A stretch of 64,000 nt of DNA from Fennellomyces sp. T-0311 (GCA_025266875.1 JALLLT010000013.1:310001-374000), one strand, 5' to 3'; numbered from the stretch's first letter, positions 22,433 to 34,998 are shown. The notes: generated from the sequence alone by a model not told the origin. Numbers and translations: made by a program.

Positions 22433-24150
22433 GGTTGAAAGCAAATCACGTAAAGAAGAGGGAGAAACCGAAGAAAGTATAAAAAATCGAAAATTTAAGC
22501 TTTCCCGTTGACGCAGACAATGTCATTGCTCACGATATAAACAGGCTACTTCTGTATAAAGGGAGCTCATTGAATAGCATAAATAAAAGGGACATAGATT
22601 TGCGTCTGTAAGTTGCCATTGTTCAAATGCCCCAAATCCAATGTTACACCGATTGGATCTTGACTTTCACCATGCCACTACGACATCACCCGAGAATCGA
22701 GTAGATTTACTCACTTTTCCCAATGTCAGTGCTGGCATTCAACAAAACAATGAACGCAATTGTCAGAAAATGCAATGTGCTTGAGCGCGTACCTGCCAAT
22801 GTTGGGATGGGAGATTCTGAATCGCAGGTTGACTTGACATTCAACTTCATGTTGTAAGGAATATCATTGGCTTCACTCTGCTTACTTCCAGGTACATATC
22901 TGACTGACAAAATTCCTATATGTTCTATCATGACATTTGAAAATATATACGTCCAATTCCTCAGCATATCGTGATATTGATGTTATAGCACAAATAATGC
23001 TACAGGACAATTGAAGCAATATGGGCAAAGAAAAGAATTGGCGAGTACTTGTTTTGGCACATAACGGTCTACGCCACTTGGTGTCCTTTCTTTGGTTTGG
23101 TGACAATATTAAATGCATTCAGCGGCATTCATATGTATGTATAGCAATTGAAAAACCATACTGGAATAAACTCGCAATGATCAAAATGTCTCGAGATGTG
23201 TGAGGAATGCAGTTAGCATTTATTAGAAAGTGCATATCTGGACAACTCGCAGTAATCCGGTGGCAATCGCCCCACATAATCCGCTTTAATTATGTATATG
23301 TATGTGTATCCATTTCGCTGATAGGGGAACAAACGAGCATTTTAGCTTCTGTTATCTACGGTACAGAAGTGGTTTCGGTTATCAGATCAACGACATGATA
23401 TGTATCATACTGTATGCGTTCCAAAAATATGACTTTAAATATGCTTCGTTTCGAAAATTTAAACTTTTATGAGCTCTACTTACTACAAAGAGCAGGAACT
23501 TTCTTCAGAGTTGTACATTGAGCTCTTTAACCATTTTAACAACACGCCAATGTAAACTCTCTGTAATGATGTGTCTATGGAAAAATATAACTTGCGGTAT
23601 TAGCCTAGAACTATGTATCCTTTGATATGGCAATGTTCTTTTGGAAACGAGCCTGTTCATCCACGCGACAAGCCTATTGCATCATTACCTACGCAGTACC
23701 GAAATTTCGGTGCTGGTCTCTGATCCGTGCCACCATTTCCCTTTACAGGATCAATGTAGTCACTGTGATTGCACTCATACTCTATTATGTTCTGCATCCT
23801 GCACATCTCTTACCCTTCTCCAATCGGACTTTTACGAGTTCTCCCTTTCCATTATACTATATTCATAGCGAGAATTCCCGAAGTTATATCAGAGAATCCC
23901 CAGAGGGATCAATCGAATAAATCAAGTACTTTTCAAGTATGTACATACTTATGCAATAATTTCGATTCTGCCGCGGTATCACGGTGCGTAGCCATGACAG
24001 GCCAAGTATTTCGTTTCGTTGATTCTGCAACTCAAAATGTGCAAAGTTCCGTAAATGTCACTTTGCTCTAATAAAATGGCTACTGAATAGATGCCGTTTT
24101 ATAATAAAGTCGTCATCAACTAAAATGTTCGCGCCTCCATGCCAATTTCA
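22433..24150. other. AT-rich spacer, nothing identified
   Basis: About 1.7 kb between the orphan gene and the promoter of FKBP copy 2. Short ORFs on both strands (for example 22707-22967 minus and 23627-23920 plus) show no features. Confidence 0.45.
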
Positions 24151-24163
24151 GTCGGCCAATGAA
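24151..24163 (+). promoter_or_regulatory. CCAAT-type 13-mer upstream of FKBP copy 2
   Basis: It is identical to 20458-20470 and sits 87 bp upstream of the ATG. Little else in the two upstream regions is alike, which suggests functional conservation after the duplication. Confidence 0.5.
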
Positions 24164-24237
24164 CTGTCAGCGTGCTTACACATAAAGCGCAATTTTTTAC
24201 GTACGTACCTTTTTCTTCCTGCTTTCGCTGTGTCAGT

Positions 24238-24676
24238 ATGGGCGTTACGTAAGTCTAACTATAAGAGTCAACGTGGCTTCACAGACACTGACTTTTATTA
24301 CTCAGTGTGGAAACTCTTCAGTCTGGTGATGGTCGTACATACCCTAGGAAAGGCGACCGCGTTACTATCCATTACGTCGGGACTTTGGCAAATGGAGACA
24401 AGTTTGACTCATCTCGCGACCGTGAGCAGCCATTCGTATGCACCATAGGCACTGGGCAGGTCATCAAAGGATGGGACGAAGGTAAAAACTGCTTGGAAAA
24501 TAAGGTGTGCGCGTTTAAACTTAACAAAATTGAAAGGGGTACCAAAATTGTCGCTCGGTGAGAAGGCTAAACTTACGTGCACACCGGAATATGCTTATGG
24601 TGACCGCGGCTTCCCAAGCAGTATTCCTCCCAACGCAACTTTAGTCTTCGAAGTCGAGCTTTTAAGTATCAACTAA
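24238..24676 (+). CDS. FKBP12-type peptidyl-prolyl isomerase, copy 2
   Basis: Exons 24238-24248, 24306-24481 and 24537-24676 give 108 residues and have exactly the same exon lengths (11, 176 and 140 nt) as copy 1. The protein begins [20 protein letters not shown] and retains [56 protein letters not shown] and [17 protein letters not shown]. All main pocket aromatics are conserved, so isomerase activity is expected. Differences from copy 1 (DREQPF for DRGQPF, a shifted 80s loop GDRGFPSS) lie in or near the surface that contacts calcineurin or TOR, so the two proteins may differ in drug or partner response. Same exon structure, short distance and a shared promoter element show a local duplication. 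Confidence 0.9.
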
Positions 24677-25077
24677 ATAATATTGCCGGATACAAAGAAA
24701 ATATGAACAAGCTTGCAAAGTTTCAAATAAGCAGTGCTATTTCTCACGCTATCGATCAGTTATAATGACTTATCAATGCAATATCGAGTGGTGACGTGCC
24801 AGCAATTGAATGACACGTGTGGTCAAAGGCCATTGTTGCTGCCGTCGTTGCCGAATCATGGCCGAGGTACAATTTTTATTTGTTTGAATCGACACAGTTT
24901 TCGTTTGCCACAAATATTACTGTGGGCAACTGTTAATGAAATGAGTAACAGTGTGAAAGGTCGCACAACAGCTACGATGCTTTAAAGTTGCCACCGAACG
25001 ATCACCCCCCATCACCAGGGGGGGAGTCGTGACTTACGTTCAGGCACAGCTTCCTTTTCTCACTCCTTCTTTATGCT
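24677..25077. other. Spacer before the dynamin gene
   Basis: 400 bp with no gene. A CT-rich leader lies immediately before the dynamin ATG at 25078. Confidence 0.5.
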
Positions 25078-27856
25078 ATGGACAACGTAATTGACCTAGT
25101 AAACAAAATCCAAGACGTCTTTTCGACCATTGGAATAGGCAATGACAGCCTCGATCTGCCTCAAATCATTACGGTCGGTTCACAGAGTGCCGGAAAGTCG
25201 TCCGTCTTGGAAAATATCGTGCAGCGAGATTTCCTACCGCGTGGCAGCGGCATCGTCACTCGACGTCCTCTGGTTCTCCAACTCGTCACATTGCCTGCAG
25301 CTTCGACCGAGGAAGATTATGCAGAATTCTTGCATGTTGGCTCCAAGCGATTCTACGATTTCATGGAAGTGAGGGAAGAAATTGAGCGTGATACGACTCG
25401 TATAGCAGGGACCAACAAGGGTATTTCGCGCCAACCCATCCACTTGAAAGTATACTCGAAGAAGGTGCTGAATTTAACGATGGTTGACCTCCCCGGTTTG
25501 ACAAAGGTAAATGTATGCTTAGCAACAGTTACTCCCAGCGTTACTGACAACAAATTCAGATCCCTATAGGTAAACGTTCTATAGCTTACTGTCTAGACCG
25601 TATACTAAATCGAAGGATATTCGGAAAGGCGATCAACCTGCGGACATTGAGAAGCAAATCCGTAGCCTTGTTCTGGACTACATTTCGAAACCAAACAGGT
25701 TTGTCAAGAGGGCGAGGGGGGTTTTTTTTTTCGGTGATATATAAGAGGACTCATTTATCATGGCCAAATCCAGCATCATTCTGGCAGTCAGCCCAGCCAA
25801 TACGGACATTGCCAATTCTGATAGTTTGAAATTAGCACGCAAAGTGGATCCAGCCGGTAAAACAATTATGATCACCATTGAATGGGGGTTCATTTCGTCC
25901 TTTGCGTTTAGGAAAACGGACGATTGGTGTTGTCACGAAGTTGGATCTGATGGATACAGGCACCAATGCGCTCGATATTCTCACGGGCCGTGCGTTCCCA
26001 CTGAAACTTGGATTCGTTGGGTTGGTCAACAGGAGTCAGCAGGACATCTTGACGAATAGATCAATGGAAAGTGCGCTTTCGGCGGAAAAGGAATTCTTTG
26101 AGCGACATGCGGCCTACAAGGGAATCGCTGCCCGCTGTGGCTCCGCGTACCTGGCAAAGCAACTGAATTCAGTGAGTAATCGTATTATACGCATGTTCTG
26201 TATCACTAAAAAACCTTGTGTTCCAATCTGTCAATTTCAGATCTTGGTGGCGCACATTCGGGAAAAGCTGCCCGACATGCGGTCGAAATTAAGTGCCATG
26301 ATTGGCCAGACACAGCACGAACTCGCTCAGTACGGTGACCCGGCATTTATTGGCAGTGCGCACAAGGTAACAATGTCCAATCTACCCAAAAATGCGCTAG
26401 TCTGATATTTTTGTGTAGGGATCGCTAGTGTTAAAGATGCTCACCATGTTTGCTACACAATTTACTGCATCCATCGACGGTACTTCACCTGAAATATCCA
26501 CCAAGGAGCTGTAAGTAGTCAAACGTGAGCAAATGCTTCTTACGGGTGCTGACGCGTGTGGATTAGATCGGGTGGTGCACGGATCTATTTCATTTTCAAC
26601 AACATATTTGGGCATGCTCTGGATGCGATTATTCCTTGTTCCAATATCACCAACGACGATATCCGTACTGCGATCCGCAATTCTACAGGTCCCCGGTGCT
26701 CGCTTTTTGTACCGGAATTAGCGTTTGATTTGCTGGTTAAGCCCCAAATTCGATTGCTGCAAGCGCCCAGCTTACGGTGTGTGGATATGGTGTTCCAAGA
26801 ACTGTCCAAAATATGCCATACCTGTGGCACAAAGGTAGCAACTGTTTTTTTTTGGTCGACGAAAGACACTAACTAAACGCAATATAGGAGCTAACACGAT
26901 TCCCAAAATTGCACTCCAAGCTGATCGACGTTGTCTCTGACTTGTTACACGAGCGTTTAAGCCCAACATCCAGTTATGTGGAAAGTTTAATTGATCTCGA
27001 ATGCGCATATATCAACACGAACCATCCCGATTTCCCTGGTGCAACTGGTGCCATGCAGGAACTGGAGAAAAACAGAAACAAGGGGAGGAAGTTGGAATTG
27101 AAAAAACAGGCATGTTCATAATTAGTACCCACCATCAAGCAGTACAGTTCTGATACACTGGAAAAAATTGGCAGGTGAACGGTACGATCGCAAATGAGAC
27201 GGCGACGCAACGCACCGAACGATCACTGTCAGTTACCTCTTCTACAGCTTCAGCATCTTCTCCATCCAAAGATTCGTTCTTAAACTACTTTTTTGGTGGC
27301 GCTGGACGAACTGACCGACCTGCTTTGGGACCCAATGACAAGCAAACGCCACACACGTCATTATCCAGTGAAATTGAAGGGGAACTGGGATCCCATTTTA
27401 CAAACAATGTAGGTTCACATGCGATTGACGAGTTCTGAAAAAAAGGGGTAGTTATCTGATAAGCATAATTTTATAGTTGGCATTAGAGGCTGCGGAGGAT
27501 GTCTTTTGGCAGTCATCCGAAAAGGAGGACATGGAAGTGGAGTTGATAAGTATGCTTTAGTACAAAAGAAAGAGATAACGTGTTGCTAAAAAGACCATGT
27601 AGGGATGCTAATTATATCCTATTTCAACATTGTGCGGAAAACAATCCAAGATCTGGTACCCAAGGCGATCATGCATTTATTGGTTAATTTCACTCGGGAG
27701 TCGGTGCAGAACCGGCTAGTATCCGAGCTGTATCGTGAAGATCTGTTTGGCGAGCTACTACAGGAGGACAATTCGGTTGCAGCAGAGCGCACACGATGTA
27801 AGGCAATGCTGGACATGTACCGAAAGGCATTCGCCATCATTAGCGAGTCGATTTAA
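25078..27856 (+). CDS. dnm1: Dynamin-related GTPase, Dnm1/Drp1 type
   Basis: Dnm1 assembles on mitochondria and peroxisomes and constricts them by GTP hydrolysis. Twelve exons sum to 706 residues: 25078-25506, 25560-25569, 25629-25698, 25774-25856, 25912-26171, 26241-26366, 26419-26510, 26567-26834, 26888-27109, 27175-27408, 27477-27549 and 27603-27856. GTPase motifs are G1 [13 protein letters not shown]2 around [12 protein letters not shown]3 VDLPGLTK and G4 VTKLDLMD. The middle domain follows, then a variable insert (residues about 520-600) with [13 protein letters not shown], a motif typical of the Dnm1/Drp1 insert, then the GED from [15 protein letters not shown]. The insert argues for Dnm1 over Vps1. 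Exon 2 is only 10 nt (IPIG), and the intron after KKQ at 27110-27174 uses a GC donor. The gene is convergent with the LIM-RhoGAP gene. Confidence 0.93.
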
Positions 27857-28188
27857 AATAAAACGGAAGAACCTGCATGTGCATACAATAAGTAAAAAAT
27901 TTTATGAATTAACCGAGGTGTTACAAAGGGGGATATTTTTGATACAGGATAAAGATGTATGGGGGTTGTTTACTGTCGCCCTGATAGCCACGATCGGCGG
28001 TTATGTCTCGATTCGGAAGGTTGTGGACTCACTGGTAACGCCACGCGATCAACATCATCTGATGTTGGATTTACCAAGTGCTCCAAGCTCCTTAATGCCT
28101 GCCGCGATGATACGCTCGTGGTGACGCACTCCATGGCCTCTGGATTATGCAAAAATGGAACCCAGTCGGGGGGTACCTATCTATTGAG
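27857..28188. other. Convergent 3' spacer between dnm1 and lrg1
   Basis: About 330 bp between two stops on opposite strands. If the last lrg1 exon is spliced further, some of this may belong to lrg1. Confidence 0.45.
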
Positions 28189-31100
28189 TTAAAAACATGT
28201 ACTGTTGTTTATGTCAACAATTGTTACCATGCAGAACTCCTCTTGGTAGCGAATCAACATTTCAACCACTCGGATTTCCTGACGGGCCCCCAGCTGCCGC
28301 TCCTCCGTCAACTCCTTGGATGCTGTGGGAGAATAAAACACGGTGGGCGCAATGACGCGTGCCAGGTTACCAACATCCATCTTATTTGTGTCGTGAAACG
28401 TCGCCACCCACTTAAGGAACAGAAAAAGAAGCTGCATCGTGTCACGGTTTGGCTTTGGCAGCATACAGCACGCCAGATGGAGAATAGCCTTAGATTTATC
28501 TTCACTATCCATCCCTGCATACAAATTAAACACTTTGATATCGCTGTTGACTATAAATTACTTACGAGTCGAAGTAATCAATAAATCGTATAATTTAAAT
28601 GTCAGTAAGGGTTCCGGGAGTTCTCGCAGATAGCGTTTCAGTAATGCGGCTAATTGGATTGGCGATTCTTGGAGGTATTCCAAGCTAGTGTTGTCCTGAT
28701 CGATTGCTTCACAGATCTCGTTCAGCTCGCGGATGTTTCCATTTTTGCGGAATACGCCCTCCAGCGACATGTCTAATCAGCTGATGATAAGCAGGAATTG
28801 CATAGATTAAAGAAAAATAATAATATCTCTTACCCATCCCAAGGAGAGCCAGGACACAGTTCTGTACGATGTCAGGGATTAAAGCATTGGGCGCAAAACA
28901 GGGTGCCATGCTGCTACTGCATTGAGGTACGCTGGTGCCCGTGCTTTTGTCTCGTGCTGCTAGAGTGGCTAGCGGGATACCAAATGTTTTTGTGGGTGAT
29001 CTGCTCACTGCTTCGCTAGATTGTTTGTGGGCGCCCACTCGAATGTGTGTCTTTAGCCTGTACCACAATGACGTCCTTTTTGTCTCGACCATGGTGATCA
29101 ACTGGTCTAGTGAAAGGTGGTCGCGGACTAAAGATTCGACGTACAAGACTGCCATATGTCGCACGATTGCATCTTGAACTGTAGAAAGCTCAGAAATACG
29201 GCAATTATTAGTGCTGCTGGTGCTGCCGTCGGGCGATGGTGGTCCGACCGGAGTTGATACCGTCTGAAGGCGGTCAGAGGTGTCGAGTGTGCATATCGAT
29301 GCTCGTTGCGGTGACAACTGATTCTGTTCTAATATTACGAGGCTGCTGTTCCGACGATTAAAGACACCGTACAATGGTCTTCGTTCTTTGCGATTGCCGC
29401 TTAACGCTCGTCGTAGGCTGGTCAGGCGACTGGGACTGTTTTCGCGCACACTCGTAACGCGTCGTGAGGTCGTGGCTGACTCGCGACATGTGTCTTGGTA
29501 AGGTTTCGACTTGGCTCGTTTAACGTTTGTTAGGTGCACGGAACCGAAAATTGACTGGCGTCGGGTGCTGCGGTTCATTAAACGCAAAAGAGAGGACTGC
29601 CGTTTGCCTATATTTGCATCCGTATTTATCCTAGTTTCATAATCGTGCAGCATCACTTTCTTGGTACTCTCGTCCGGTACTTTCACTTTGGGCGAGGGAG
29701 AAGGAATAAAAAAAAAGAGGGAGTCGCTGTCAATATAAAAGCCTAAAGTCCCTAAACGTCGTGTACCATACGTACCTGTTATGTGGGTCATCGTGTATAG
29801 GCGCGCGAGTGCAGCTCTGACGTGATCAAGATACTGTTCCAATCGACTGATATGGGCAAACAGAGGCTCCTGCGAATCAGAATGATGGTTTCGCTTGTCC
29901 GTGCAACAGATGTTGCATAGTAACACTGGATGCTGGTCTGACGCTGTCGGTACCGAATGGCCTAACCGTGCCCTTTGTAGCTCCTTGGCAAGCGGTTTAT
30001 GACACCGTGTGCATATAAAGCACGAGGTGTGCCACCGTAATGCCCCTTTTTTTAGACATTCATCGTCTATTGACCGGAAGCATCGTTGGCACCTATCGAC
30101 AGCGAGTGTGTCGTCAGAAGAAGGCTGAAAAGGCTCATCCTTAAACCAGTAACGACCGGCCATCCAAACACGTTTTTTTTCAAGTAGTAAGAGATTCGCC
30201 AGGAACCGGCAAACCGCATCCGGAACGTCGTATTGGCCCTCCTATATGCGGTTTAGAAATCCAGTAATAGGCATAAGGCGCTAACCTTTAATTGTCAATG
30301 TTACCAATCGCAGCGCTTCTGTAAGACCTATGCGGATCAGGGTTTTCAGGTTCTGGGCCATCCCAGTTACGAGTGAAAGCAATTCTTGGGTGACACAAGC
30401 ATCCGTTTTGGAATAGTGTATCCGCTCATCGTGAGCCAGTAAGTGGAAAAACCGCGTAATTTGATTGCACACGCCTTTGGATTCAGTCACGCATTCCAAG
30501 ACTGTAATTCGCGTGATTAAGTTGTCGTAGTCGAAATCAACCGGTTACTATGGTTACCTTGGCCATTATCCCGAAGGGCGGTGTTGATACAATCCAATGC
30601 GGAAAACAAAACTTCGAGATGTGTGACAAACTGGCCGGCCATACGGAGACCTTCAATGTATGCGCCGGCGGCAACATGAAGCAGCATGTCAGAGATACAT
30701 GTGGCGGAAGACTCCTCAAATGCGGATACATCAGTCCATATGCGATTTGCTTTTGTCTCAAACAAGGTTTGCACCTCGATCAGACGTTGGGGATCCATTT
30801 TTGTTGGATCTTCTGCTATAAAAAGGGGGGTTGATCAAAACTTTAAGGTCAAGTAGTGCAGCATTGCTTACCAGAAAGATAAGATTCGGCTAATCGAAGG
30901 TTCCAAAACTAAACATGCTAGATGAGAGGGAACGGGCCGGAAAGATGCATATACTTCGAGAGCGCGGCTTACCTTTTGAATCATGTAGCACTCTGGATGC
31001 CATTTTTTGCTTGGATAGTTATGATGTTCCACAAACTGTTTAAGTATTGCCTGATCGCAGCCCGCACAATGCGTTTTGCGTAACAAGGAAAAGTGATAAC

Positions 31101-32125
31101 GGCAATATGCCTGCCCTTCGAACTCGAAACATGGATCGCCCTGGTCCTCCTCGGAACAATCAGGACATCGTAGGCATTCCGGATGAAAACGAAGGTCGGC
31201 ATGAACAGTGCCAAGGATGGGGCGATCACAGTGGCGACAAATCAGCCCCAGATGCGCGTAATAGTGATACTCACATACGATCATGGCTCGCTGAACGCCA
31301 TCGCTTTTGGTTTCCAGTGCATAAAACTTGCTTGCAACCAGTTTGTGGCAATCCTGTACATACGTTGAATTTTTACGTCAGTATTTGCTACCTCTCCGTA
31401 CTTTTGCTATATATGATCATATAAACCCGCGTGTGTGGAACCAGAGCTGCCCCTCTCCCCTCCTCCTCCTTCTCTTTCCAATCTCAATCCATATTGAAAA
31501 AGGCTTCTGATATGAAGATACTCCCTGTAACCCCCCTCCTTTGCTAACCCGAAAAACGCAGAGCACTCCTCTTTAAGAATAATCGATTGCCACCCATAAC
31601 GAAGCCCCTTCTCCATTGTCTCCTTAACGCACTGCCGCACGCACATTTTGTTCAAGCTGGGCGGGATCTCCCTCTCTCCCCAAGCCGACACGCTATCTCT
31701 TTTTTTTTCCAACGATTCCGCACTCCCTCCCCGCCCCTCCATATTGACCATTTGGATGACACTCCGCGTCCCTATGAGGGGCACGGCTCCTACTACTACT
31801 ATGCCCCAGCCCCATCACACGCCTCTTTTTCTTTCTTATTCTTGTTACAAAAAGTATATATAGAAATTCAAGGGAGTGCCCAAGGAGAAAAGTTGCTTAC
31901 CTCACAAATAAAGCACTTGTAATGGTACGTTTCGCCCAGTGCTCTCACCAGCGCGCCGTCGCCCTTCAGACAGGCCTGGCCGCATGCGCGACATGACCTG
32001 GTCATTCGGGGCTCGCGGGTCCATTCAGGACATGAGGTGTCGTACTTGACGTCAATCGTGGTTTTGGTCTTCTCGCTGCTGCCGTCAGTTGCCTCCAATT
32101 CGCTTTCGTCGGTCAGGGTAGCCAT
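28189..32125 (-). CDS. lrg1: LIM-domain Rho GTPase-activating protein (Lrg1-like)
   Basis: Lrg1-type proteins are RhoGAPs for Rho1 that limit wall-integrity and glucan-synthase signalling. Nine minus-strand exons sum to 981 residues: 32125-31901, 31353-30973, 30908-30872, 30812-30558, 30501-30305, 30241-29776, 29685-28834, 28772-28566 and 28514-28189. LIM1 starts CRACGQACLKGDG and continues over intron 1 as CFICEDCHKLVASKFY. LIM2 has CRHCDRPILG and CLRCPDC, followed by CAGCDQAILK and the exon-3 joint YMIQKFWNLRLAESYL. The third LIM region starts DRCQRCFRSIDDECLKKGAL. A basic Ser-rich linker leads to the RhoGAP domain, with MSLEGVFRKNGNIREL (arginine finger) and LLKRYLRELPEPLL, then LARVIAPTVF. 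The 37-nt exon 3 was found because it alone restores frame and family sequence. Intron 1 is unusually long (547 nt). The start could also be the ATG at 32140. Confidence 0.92.
31354..31900 (-). other. Unusually long first intron of lrg1
   Basis: 547 nt, against 45-90 nt for most introns here. It splits LIM domain 1 exactly between CFICE and DCHKL. The plus strand is rich in C/T blocks around 31440-31490 and 31660-31740, and no ORF in it looks like protein. Confidence 0.65.
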
Positions 32126-32338
32126 GATGATACTATGCACCTAGTAGGTTAGATACAGCCGAAACTCGGGTAATGGTCCGGCGCGTTTCGTCAAGGTGAT
32201 CGAATTTTGTACGTTATTGACAAAGCAAAAAGGAAATACAAAGAGAAACGAGAAAGAAAATGTTGTGCAGAAAAGAAGGGGGAGAAGGAAAGGGGGAAGG
32301 AAACTAGTAAAAAAAAGGCCGAACAACAATTAGTCTCT

Positions 32339-34768
32339 CTATTGGTGTGCACCGCCAAACCGTCTTGTCCATTCCATGGTCATTTCACACCAGATATCCG
32401 TCGGGTCACGATGCTTTGGCTCGTTGACCAGCACCTTCCTCCCCTCTTCTGTCAATGGCAAATACCGCTGCTTGCGCCGAGTGCGTAGCGCGCGCCCTCG
32501 TCCCACCACGCCTTGATCATCGACACACATGTCCCGAATACGTGGGATGTAGTCAGTCATTGTCAATTGCGCTGACAGGTATGCACGCCACGGAAGCACT
32601 TCCTTGCTTGCCAAATAGCATTGATCCGCAGTCAGTGCCCTAATTATGGGTGCTTCCGTTAGTTTTAAAATATAAACAAAGCCAAAAAAAGAACGCACCG
32701 TACTCGCATCAGCTCATCCCATACTGTTGGTTCCAGAGCCGTCCGCAATTCTGCGTTCGCCCTGCCGTACATCTGCACCCAGAGATCCGTCGCCATGTCC
32801 TCACCTAGCTGCCAGTGGGCTAAGTCGGTTGGAAGCTTCTCTAAGATCGTGTAATTCAATATTTGATCTTGAGACGGACCATACTCATCGCATTCATGCA
32901 GCTGTGTGTAGAAAGTTAATTAAAAATGAAAAACTTTATCCTTTTTTTCTTCCGTCCCCAAATGGTTACCCGATAAGATGCATCCATCATCGCATCGACG
33001 CTCGACGCTCGACACATCTCCTTGGAAACATCAAGCAGAGTGTGGTTGCTAACATGGTTGCTACCGTAATTATGTTCGATGCATTTCTCATGGAATCGAA
33101 TGAGATTGACTCCGCTTTTGGTTTGCTGGATCCGAAATAATTGCGCTAGTCGCTCCTCTCTACTATCCAAACAAGCGATGCCGAGGTATTGCTCAAAAAG
33201 GCCAGGGCAATCGTGTAATCGCAGGTATCCATCAGCCAGCCGATCGTCTAAGGGGGATTTGTCCTGTGTACACCACAGTTCGAGCGTCATTATCAATTGC
33301 CGCAGATCGTTTTTCATCATAACACAGAGTCCGGCAAGATCGGCAGGATGAACATAGTACCCTTCTGAGAAGCAAATCAGGTGTAAGTATGCCATTAATT
33401 CTTCATTATCCGGGTACCGGTATTCCAATATGCCTTGAAGAAATAAAGTGTCGAACGGCACTAGTCCCAAATCTGCAAAAAGTTAAAATTTGCTGATCCA
33501 CTCTATAACAATAGCATTGCTCCGCCTTTACCGTTGCAAGTCATTATAATGGGCCGTTTACTCTTCTGGGCCAGCTCTAGTACAGATGTCCAGAATCCCC
33601 TGTCATCTTCGTAGAGCGTGTCGACTTCTTCCAAGAGTACCAAGCTTTGTTTGGGCTCGCTGGACGGGGTGGGTACGACGTCTATGACGTCAAGTTCACT
33701 TTTTCTTTTTTTGGATGGATGGGATGATACCAAGTGACTCTCCGTCATTTCACCTACGTAGGCGAACAAATCCTTTCCAGTTCTTCTCAAACCAGGGTGT
33801 ATTTCAAACACTTCGTACCCTGCATCCTCTGCAGCTGTGTAGACTGCCGCAGTCTTGCCAGCGCCGCGATCACCGACCAGCAGGATCAAATTGGATTGCA
33901 TAAGAGTTGGCTCTTGTTTCACTGGCTGCGGTTGGCGGCCGGGAACGAAATCCTCATCGTCGTAAAATACACGTTCGCTCTTTTTTTTCTTAGCCTTATG
34001 TACATGTTCGAATGCTGAAGGTGCCACCACCTTCATTTGCAACAGCCAATCGCGCAAATAAACATTGTCGTCATGGTTACCTAGAAGCTCGACAACTTTG
34101 GCTGGTCGATATATCTCGGTCCATGGGATACCCTGTACTTGTCGGCGTCGCCTTCCCATGTTGTCCAACAATGCTTGGCAGCCAGGTGACTTTTTGCATG
34201 ATGGATAGACCGTTTCTATCAGTTGTCGGATCTGTGTGAGGGACATGTTCCGGACCAGGTGTTCCGGTCGTTGTTTCGGCTTGTGTAATGGCCGTTTGCG
34301 ACTGAAGTATCGTAGTGCGTCGTCGCGGATCGTATCATAGACTTCAGATCGCCGTCGTTGTTGCCGTATCCGAGGAGTGTTACTGTGTGTTTTCGCGACT
34401 GGATAAGTGGGAGCACAAATGTGTCCGCCTTGAAATAGCGCTGCGTCTGGCCATAATGGTTCGTGGTCTTTCCGTATTGGTTTTGGTTTTGGTGGCAGCA
34501 GTGTCGGTGACGGTGTTAAGGTCGGTGGTTGCTTCTCTGGTTTAGGTTGATGCTTTGCAAAGAATGGGTGTACGGGAACGGATGCCAGTTTGGGTTTTTC
34601 AATAGGTTTAGGCTTTTCGTTAGGACGCCATGATGCAGTCTTGCCGACCTTGATCTTGGTCGATGGGCTAGTGGCTGAGCTAGGTGATCGGTCTCTTTTC
34701 GTAGTGCTGCTAGGTCTGAAGAATGGATGAAACCTTCGTGATTGTGATGGGCTGTGATCGTCGCTCAT
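32339..34768 (-). CDS. elg1: Elg1/ATAD5-like large subunit of the alternative clamp loader
   Basis: Elg1 (ATAD5) joins Rfc2-5 to unload PCNA, preferentially SUMO- or ubiquitin-marked PCNA, after replication. Minus-strand exons 34768-33532, 33472-32970, 32901-32699 and 32639-32339 sum to 747 residues. The N-terminal 130 residues are basic, Pro/Lys-rich and disordered, with two HPFF motifs (RRFHPFFRPSS, VPVHPFFAKH) typical of this family. Next come WTEIYRPAKVVELLGN and the AAA+ core with Walker A LILLVGDRGAGKTAAVYTAA, FEIHPGLRRTGKDL and the Walker B-like SLVLLEEVDTLYEDDRGFW, then PIIMTCND. The C-terminal half matches the clamp-loader collar. Exon 3 ends with a GTGCGT donor. The gene lies 213 bp upstream of lrg1 on the same strand and is divergent from sdhaf3. 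Confidence 0.9.
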
Positions 34769-34788
34769 CTATGCCAACAAAATAACAG

Positions 34789-34998
34789 CTACAGCAGACG
34801 CGTCGCGCTTGTTATGATGAAATTCAGGTCCGATTCACCTTTGGTCTGCTGGAGAAGCTGCTTGTACTTGCTAACTCCTTTATAGACTGGAGATACAATC
34901 ATCATCGACACGTAATGGAAGTAAAAGCTGTGATACGGGAGTATCATCCTTAAGACACACGATAAACCTGCAGAAGAACTATTAAATACTGAACTCAT
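34789..34998 (-). CDS. Small hydrophobic ORF in the elg1 upstream region (doubtful)
   Basis: A 69-codon ORF just upstream of the elg1 start. It has a hydrophobic-aromatic stretch (MILPYHSFYFHYVSMMIVSP) and a polar tail with YKQLLQQTKGESD. An internal acceptor-like CTTCTGCAG suggests it could be a downstream exon of something else. I recognise no family, and it overlaps the region expected to hold the elg1 promoter. The rest of 34999-35397 is empty. Confidence 0.22.
   Translation of the reverse strand: MSSVFNSSSAGLSCVLRMILPYHSFYFHYVSMMIVSPVYKGVSKYKQLLQQTKGESDLNFIITSATRLL

Noticed and set aside
29686..29775. Read-through LIM-RhoGAP isoform containing TYGTRRLGTLGFYIDSDS
   Set aside because: The segment is a 90-nt intron with good GT-AG borders. 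It stays open only because its length is a multiple of three and it lacks stops. Retention is possible but not supported.
30502..30557. Apparent frameshift in lrg1 between the block ending RDNGQ and LECVTES
   Set aside because: A normal 56-nt GT-AG intron at this position restores the frame, so no lesion exists.
30813..30972. Apparent phase break in lrg1 after YMIQK
   Set aside because: A 37-nt exon at 30872-30908 with canonical borders repairs the phase and gives expected family sequence.
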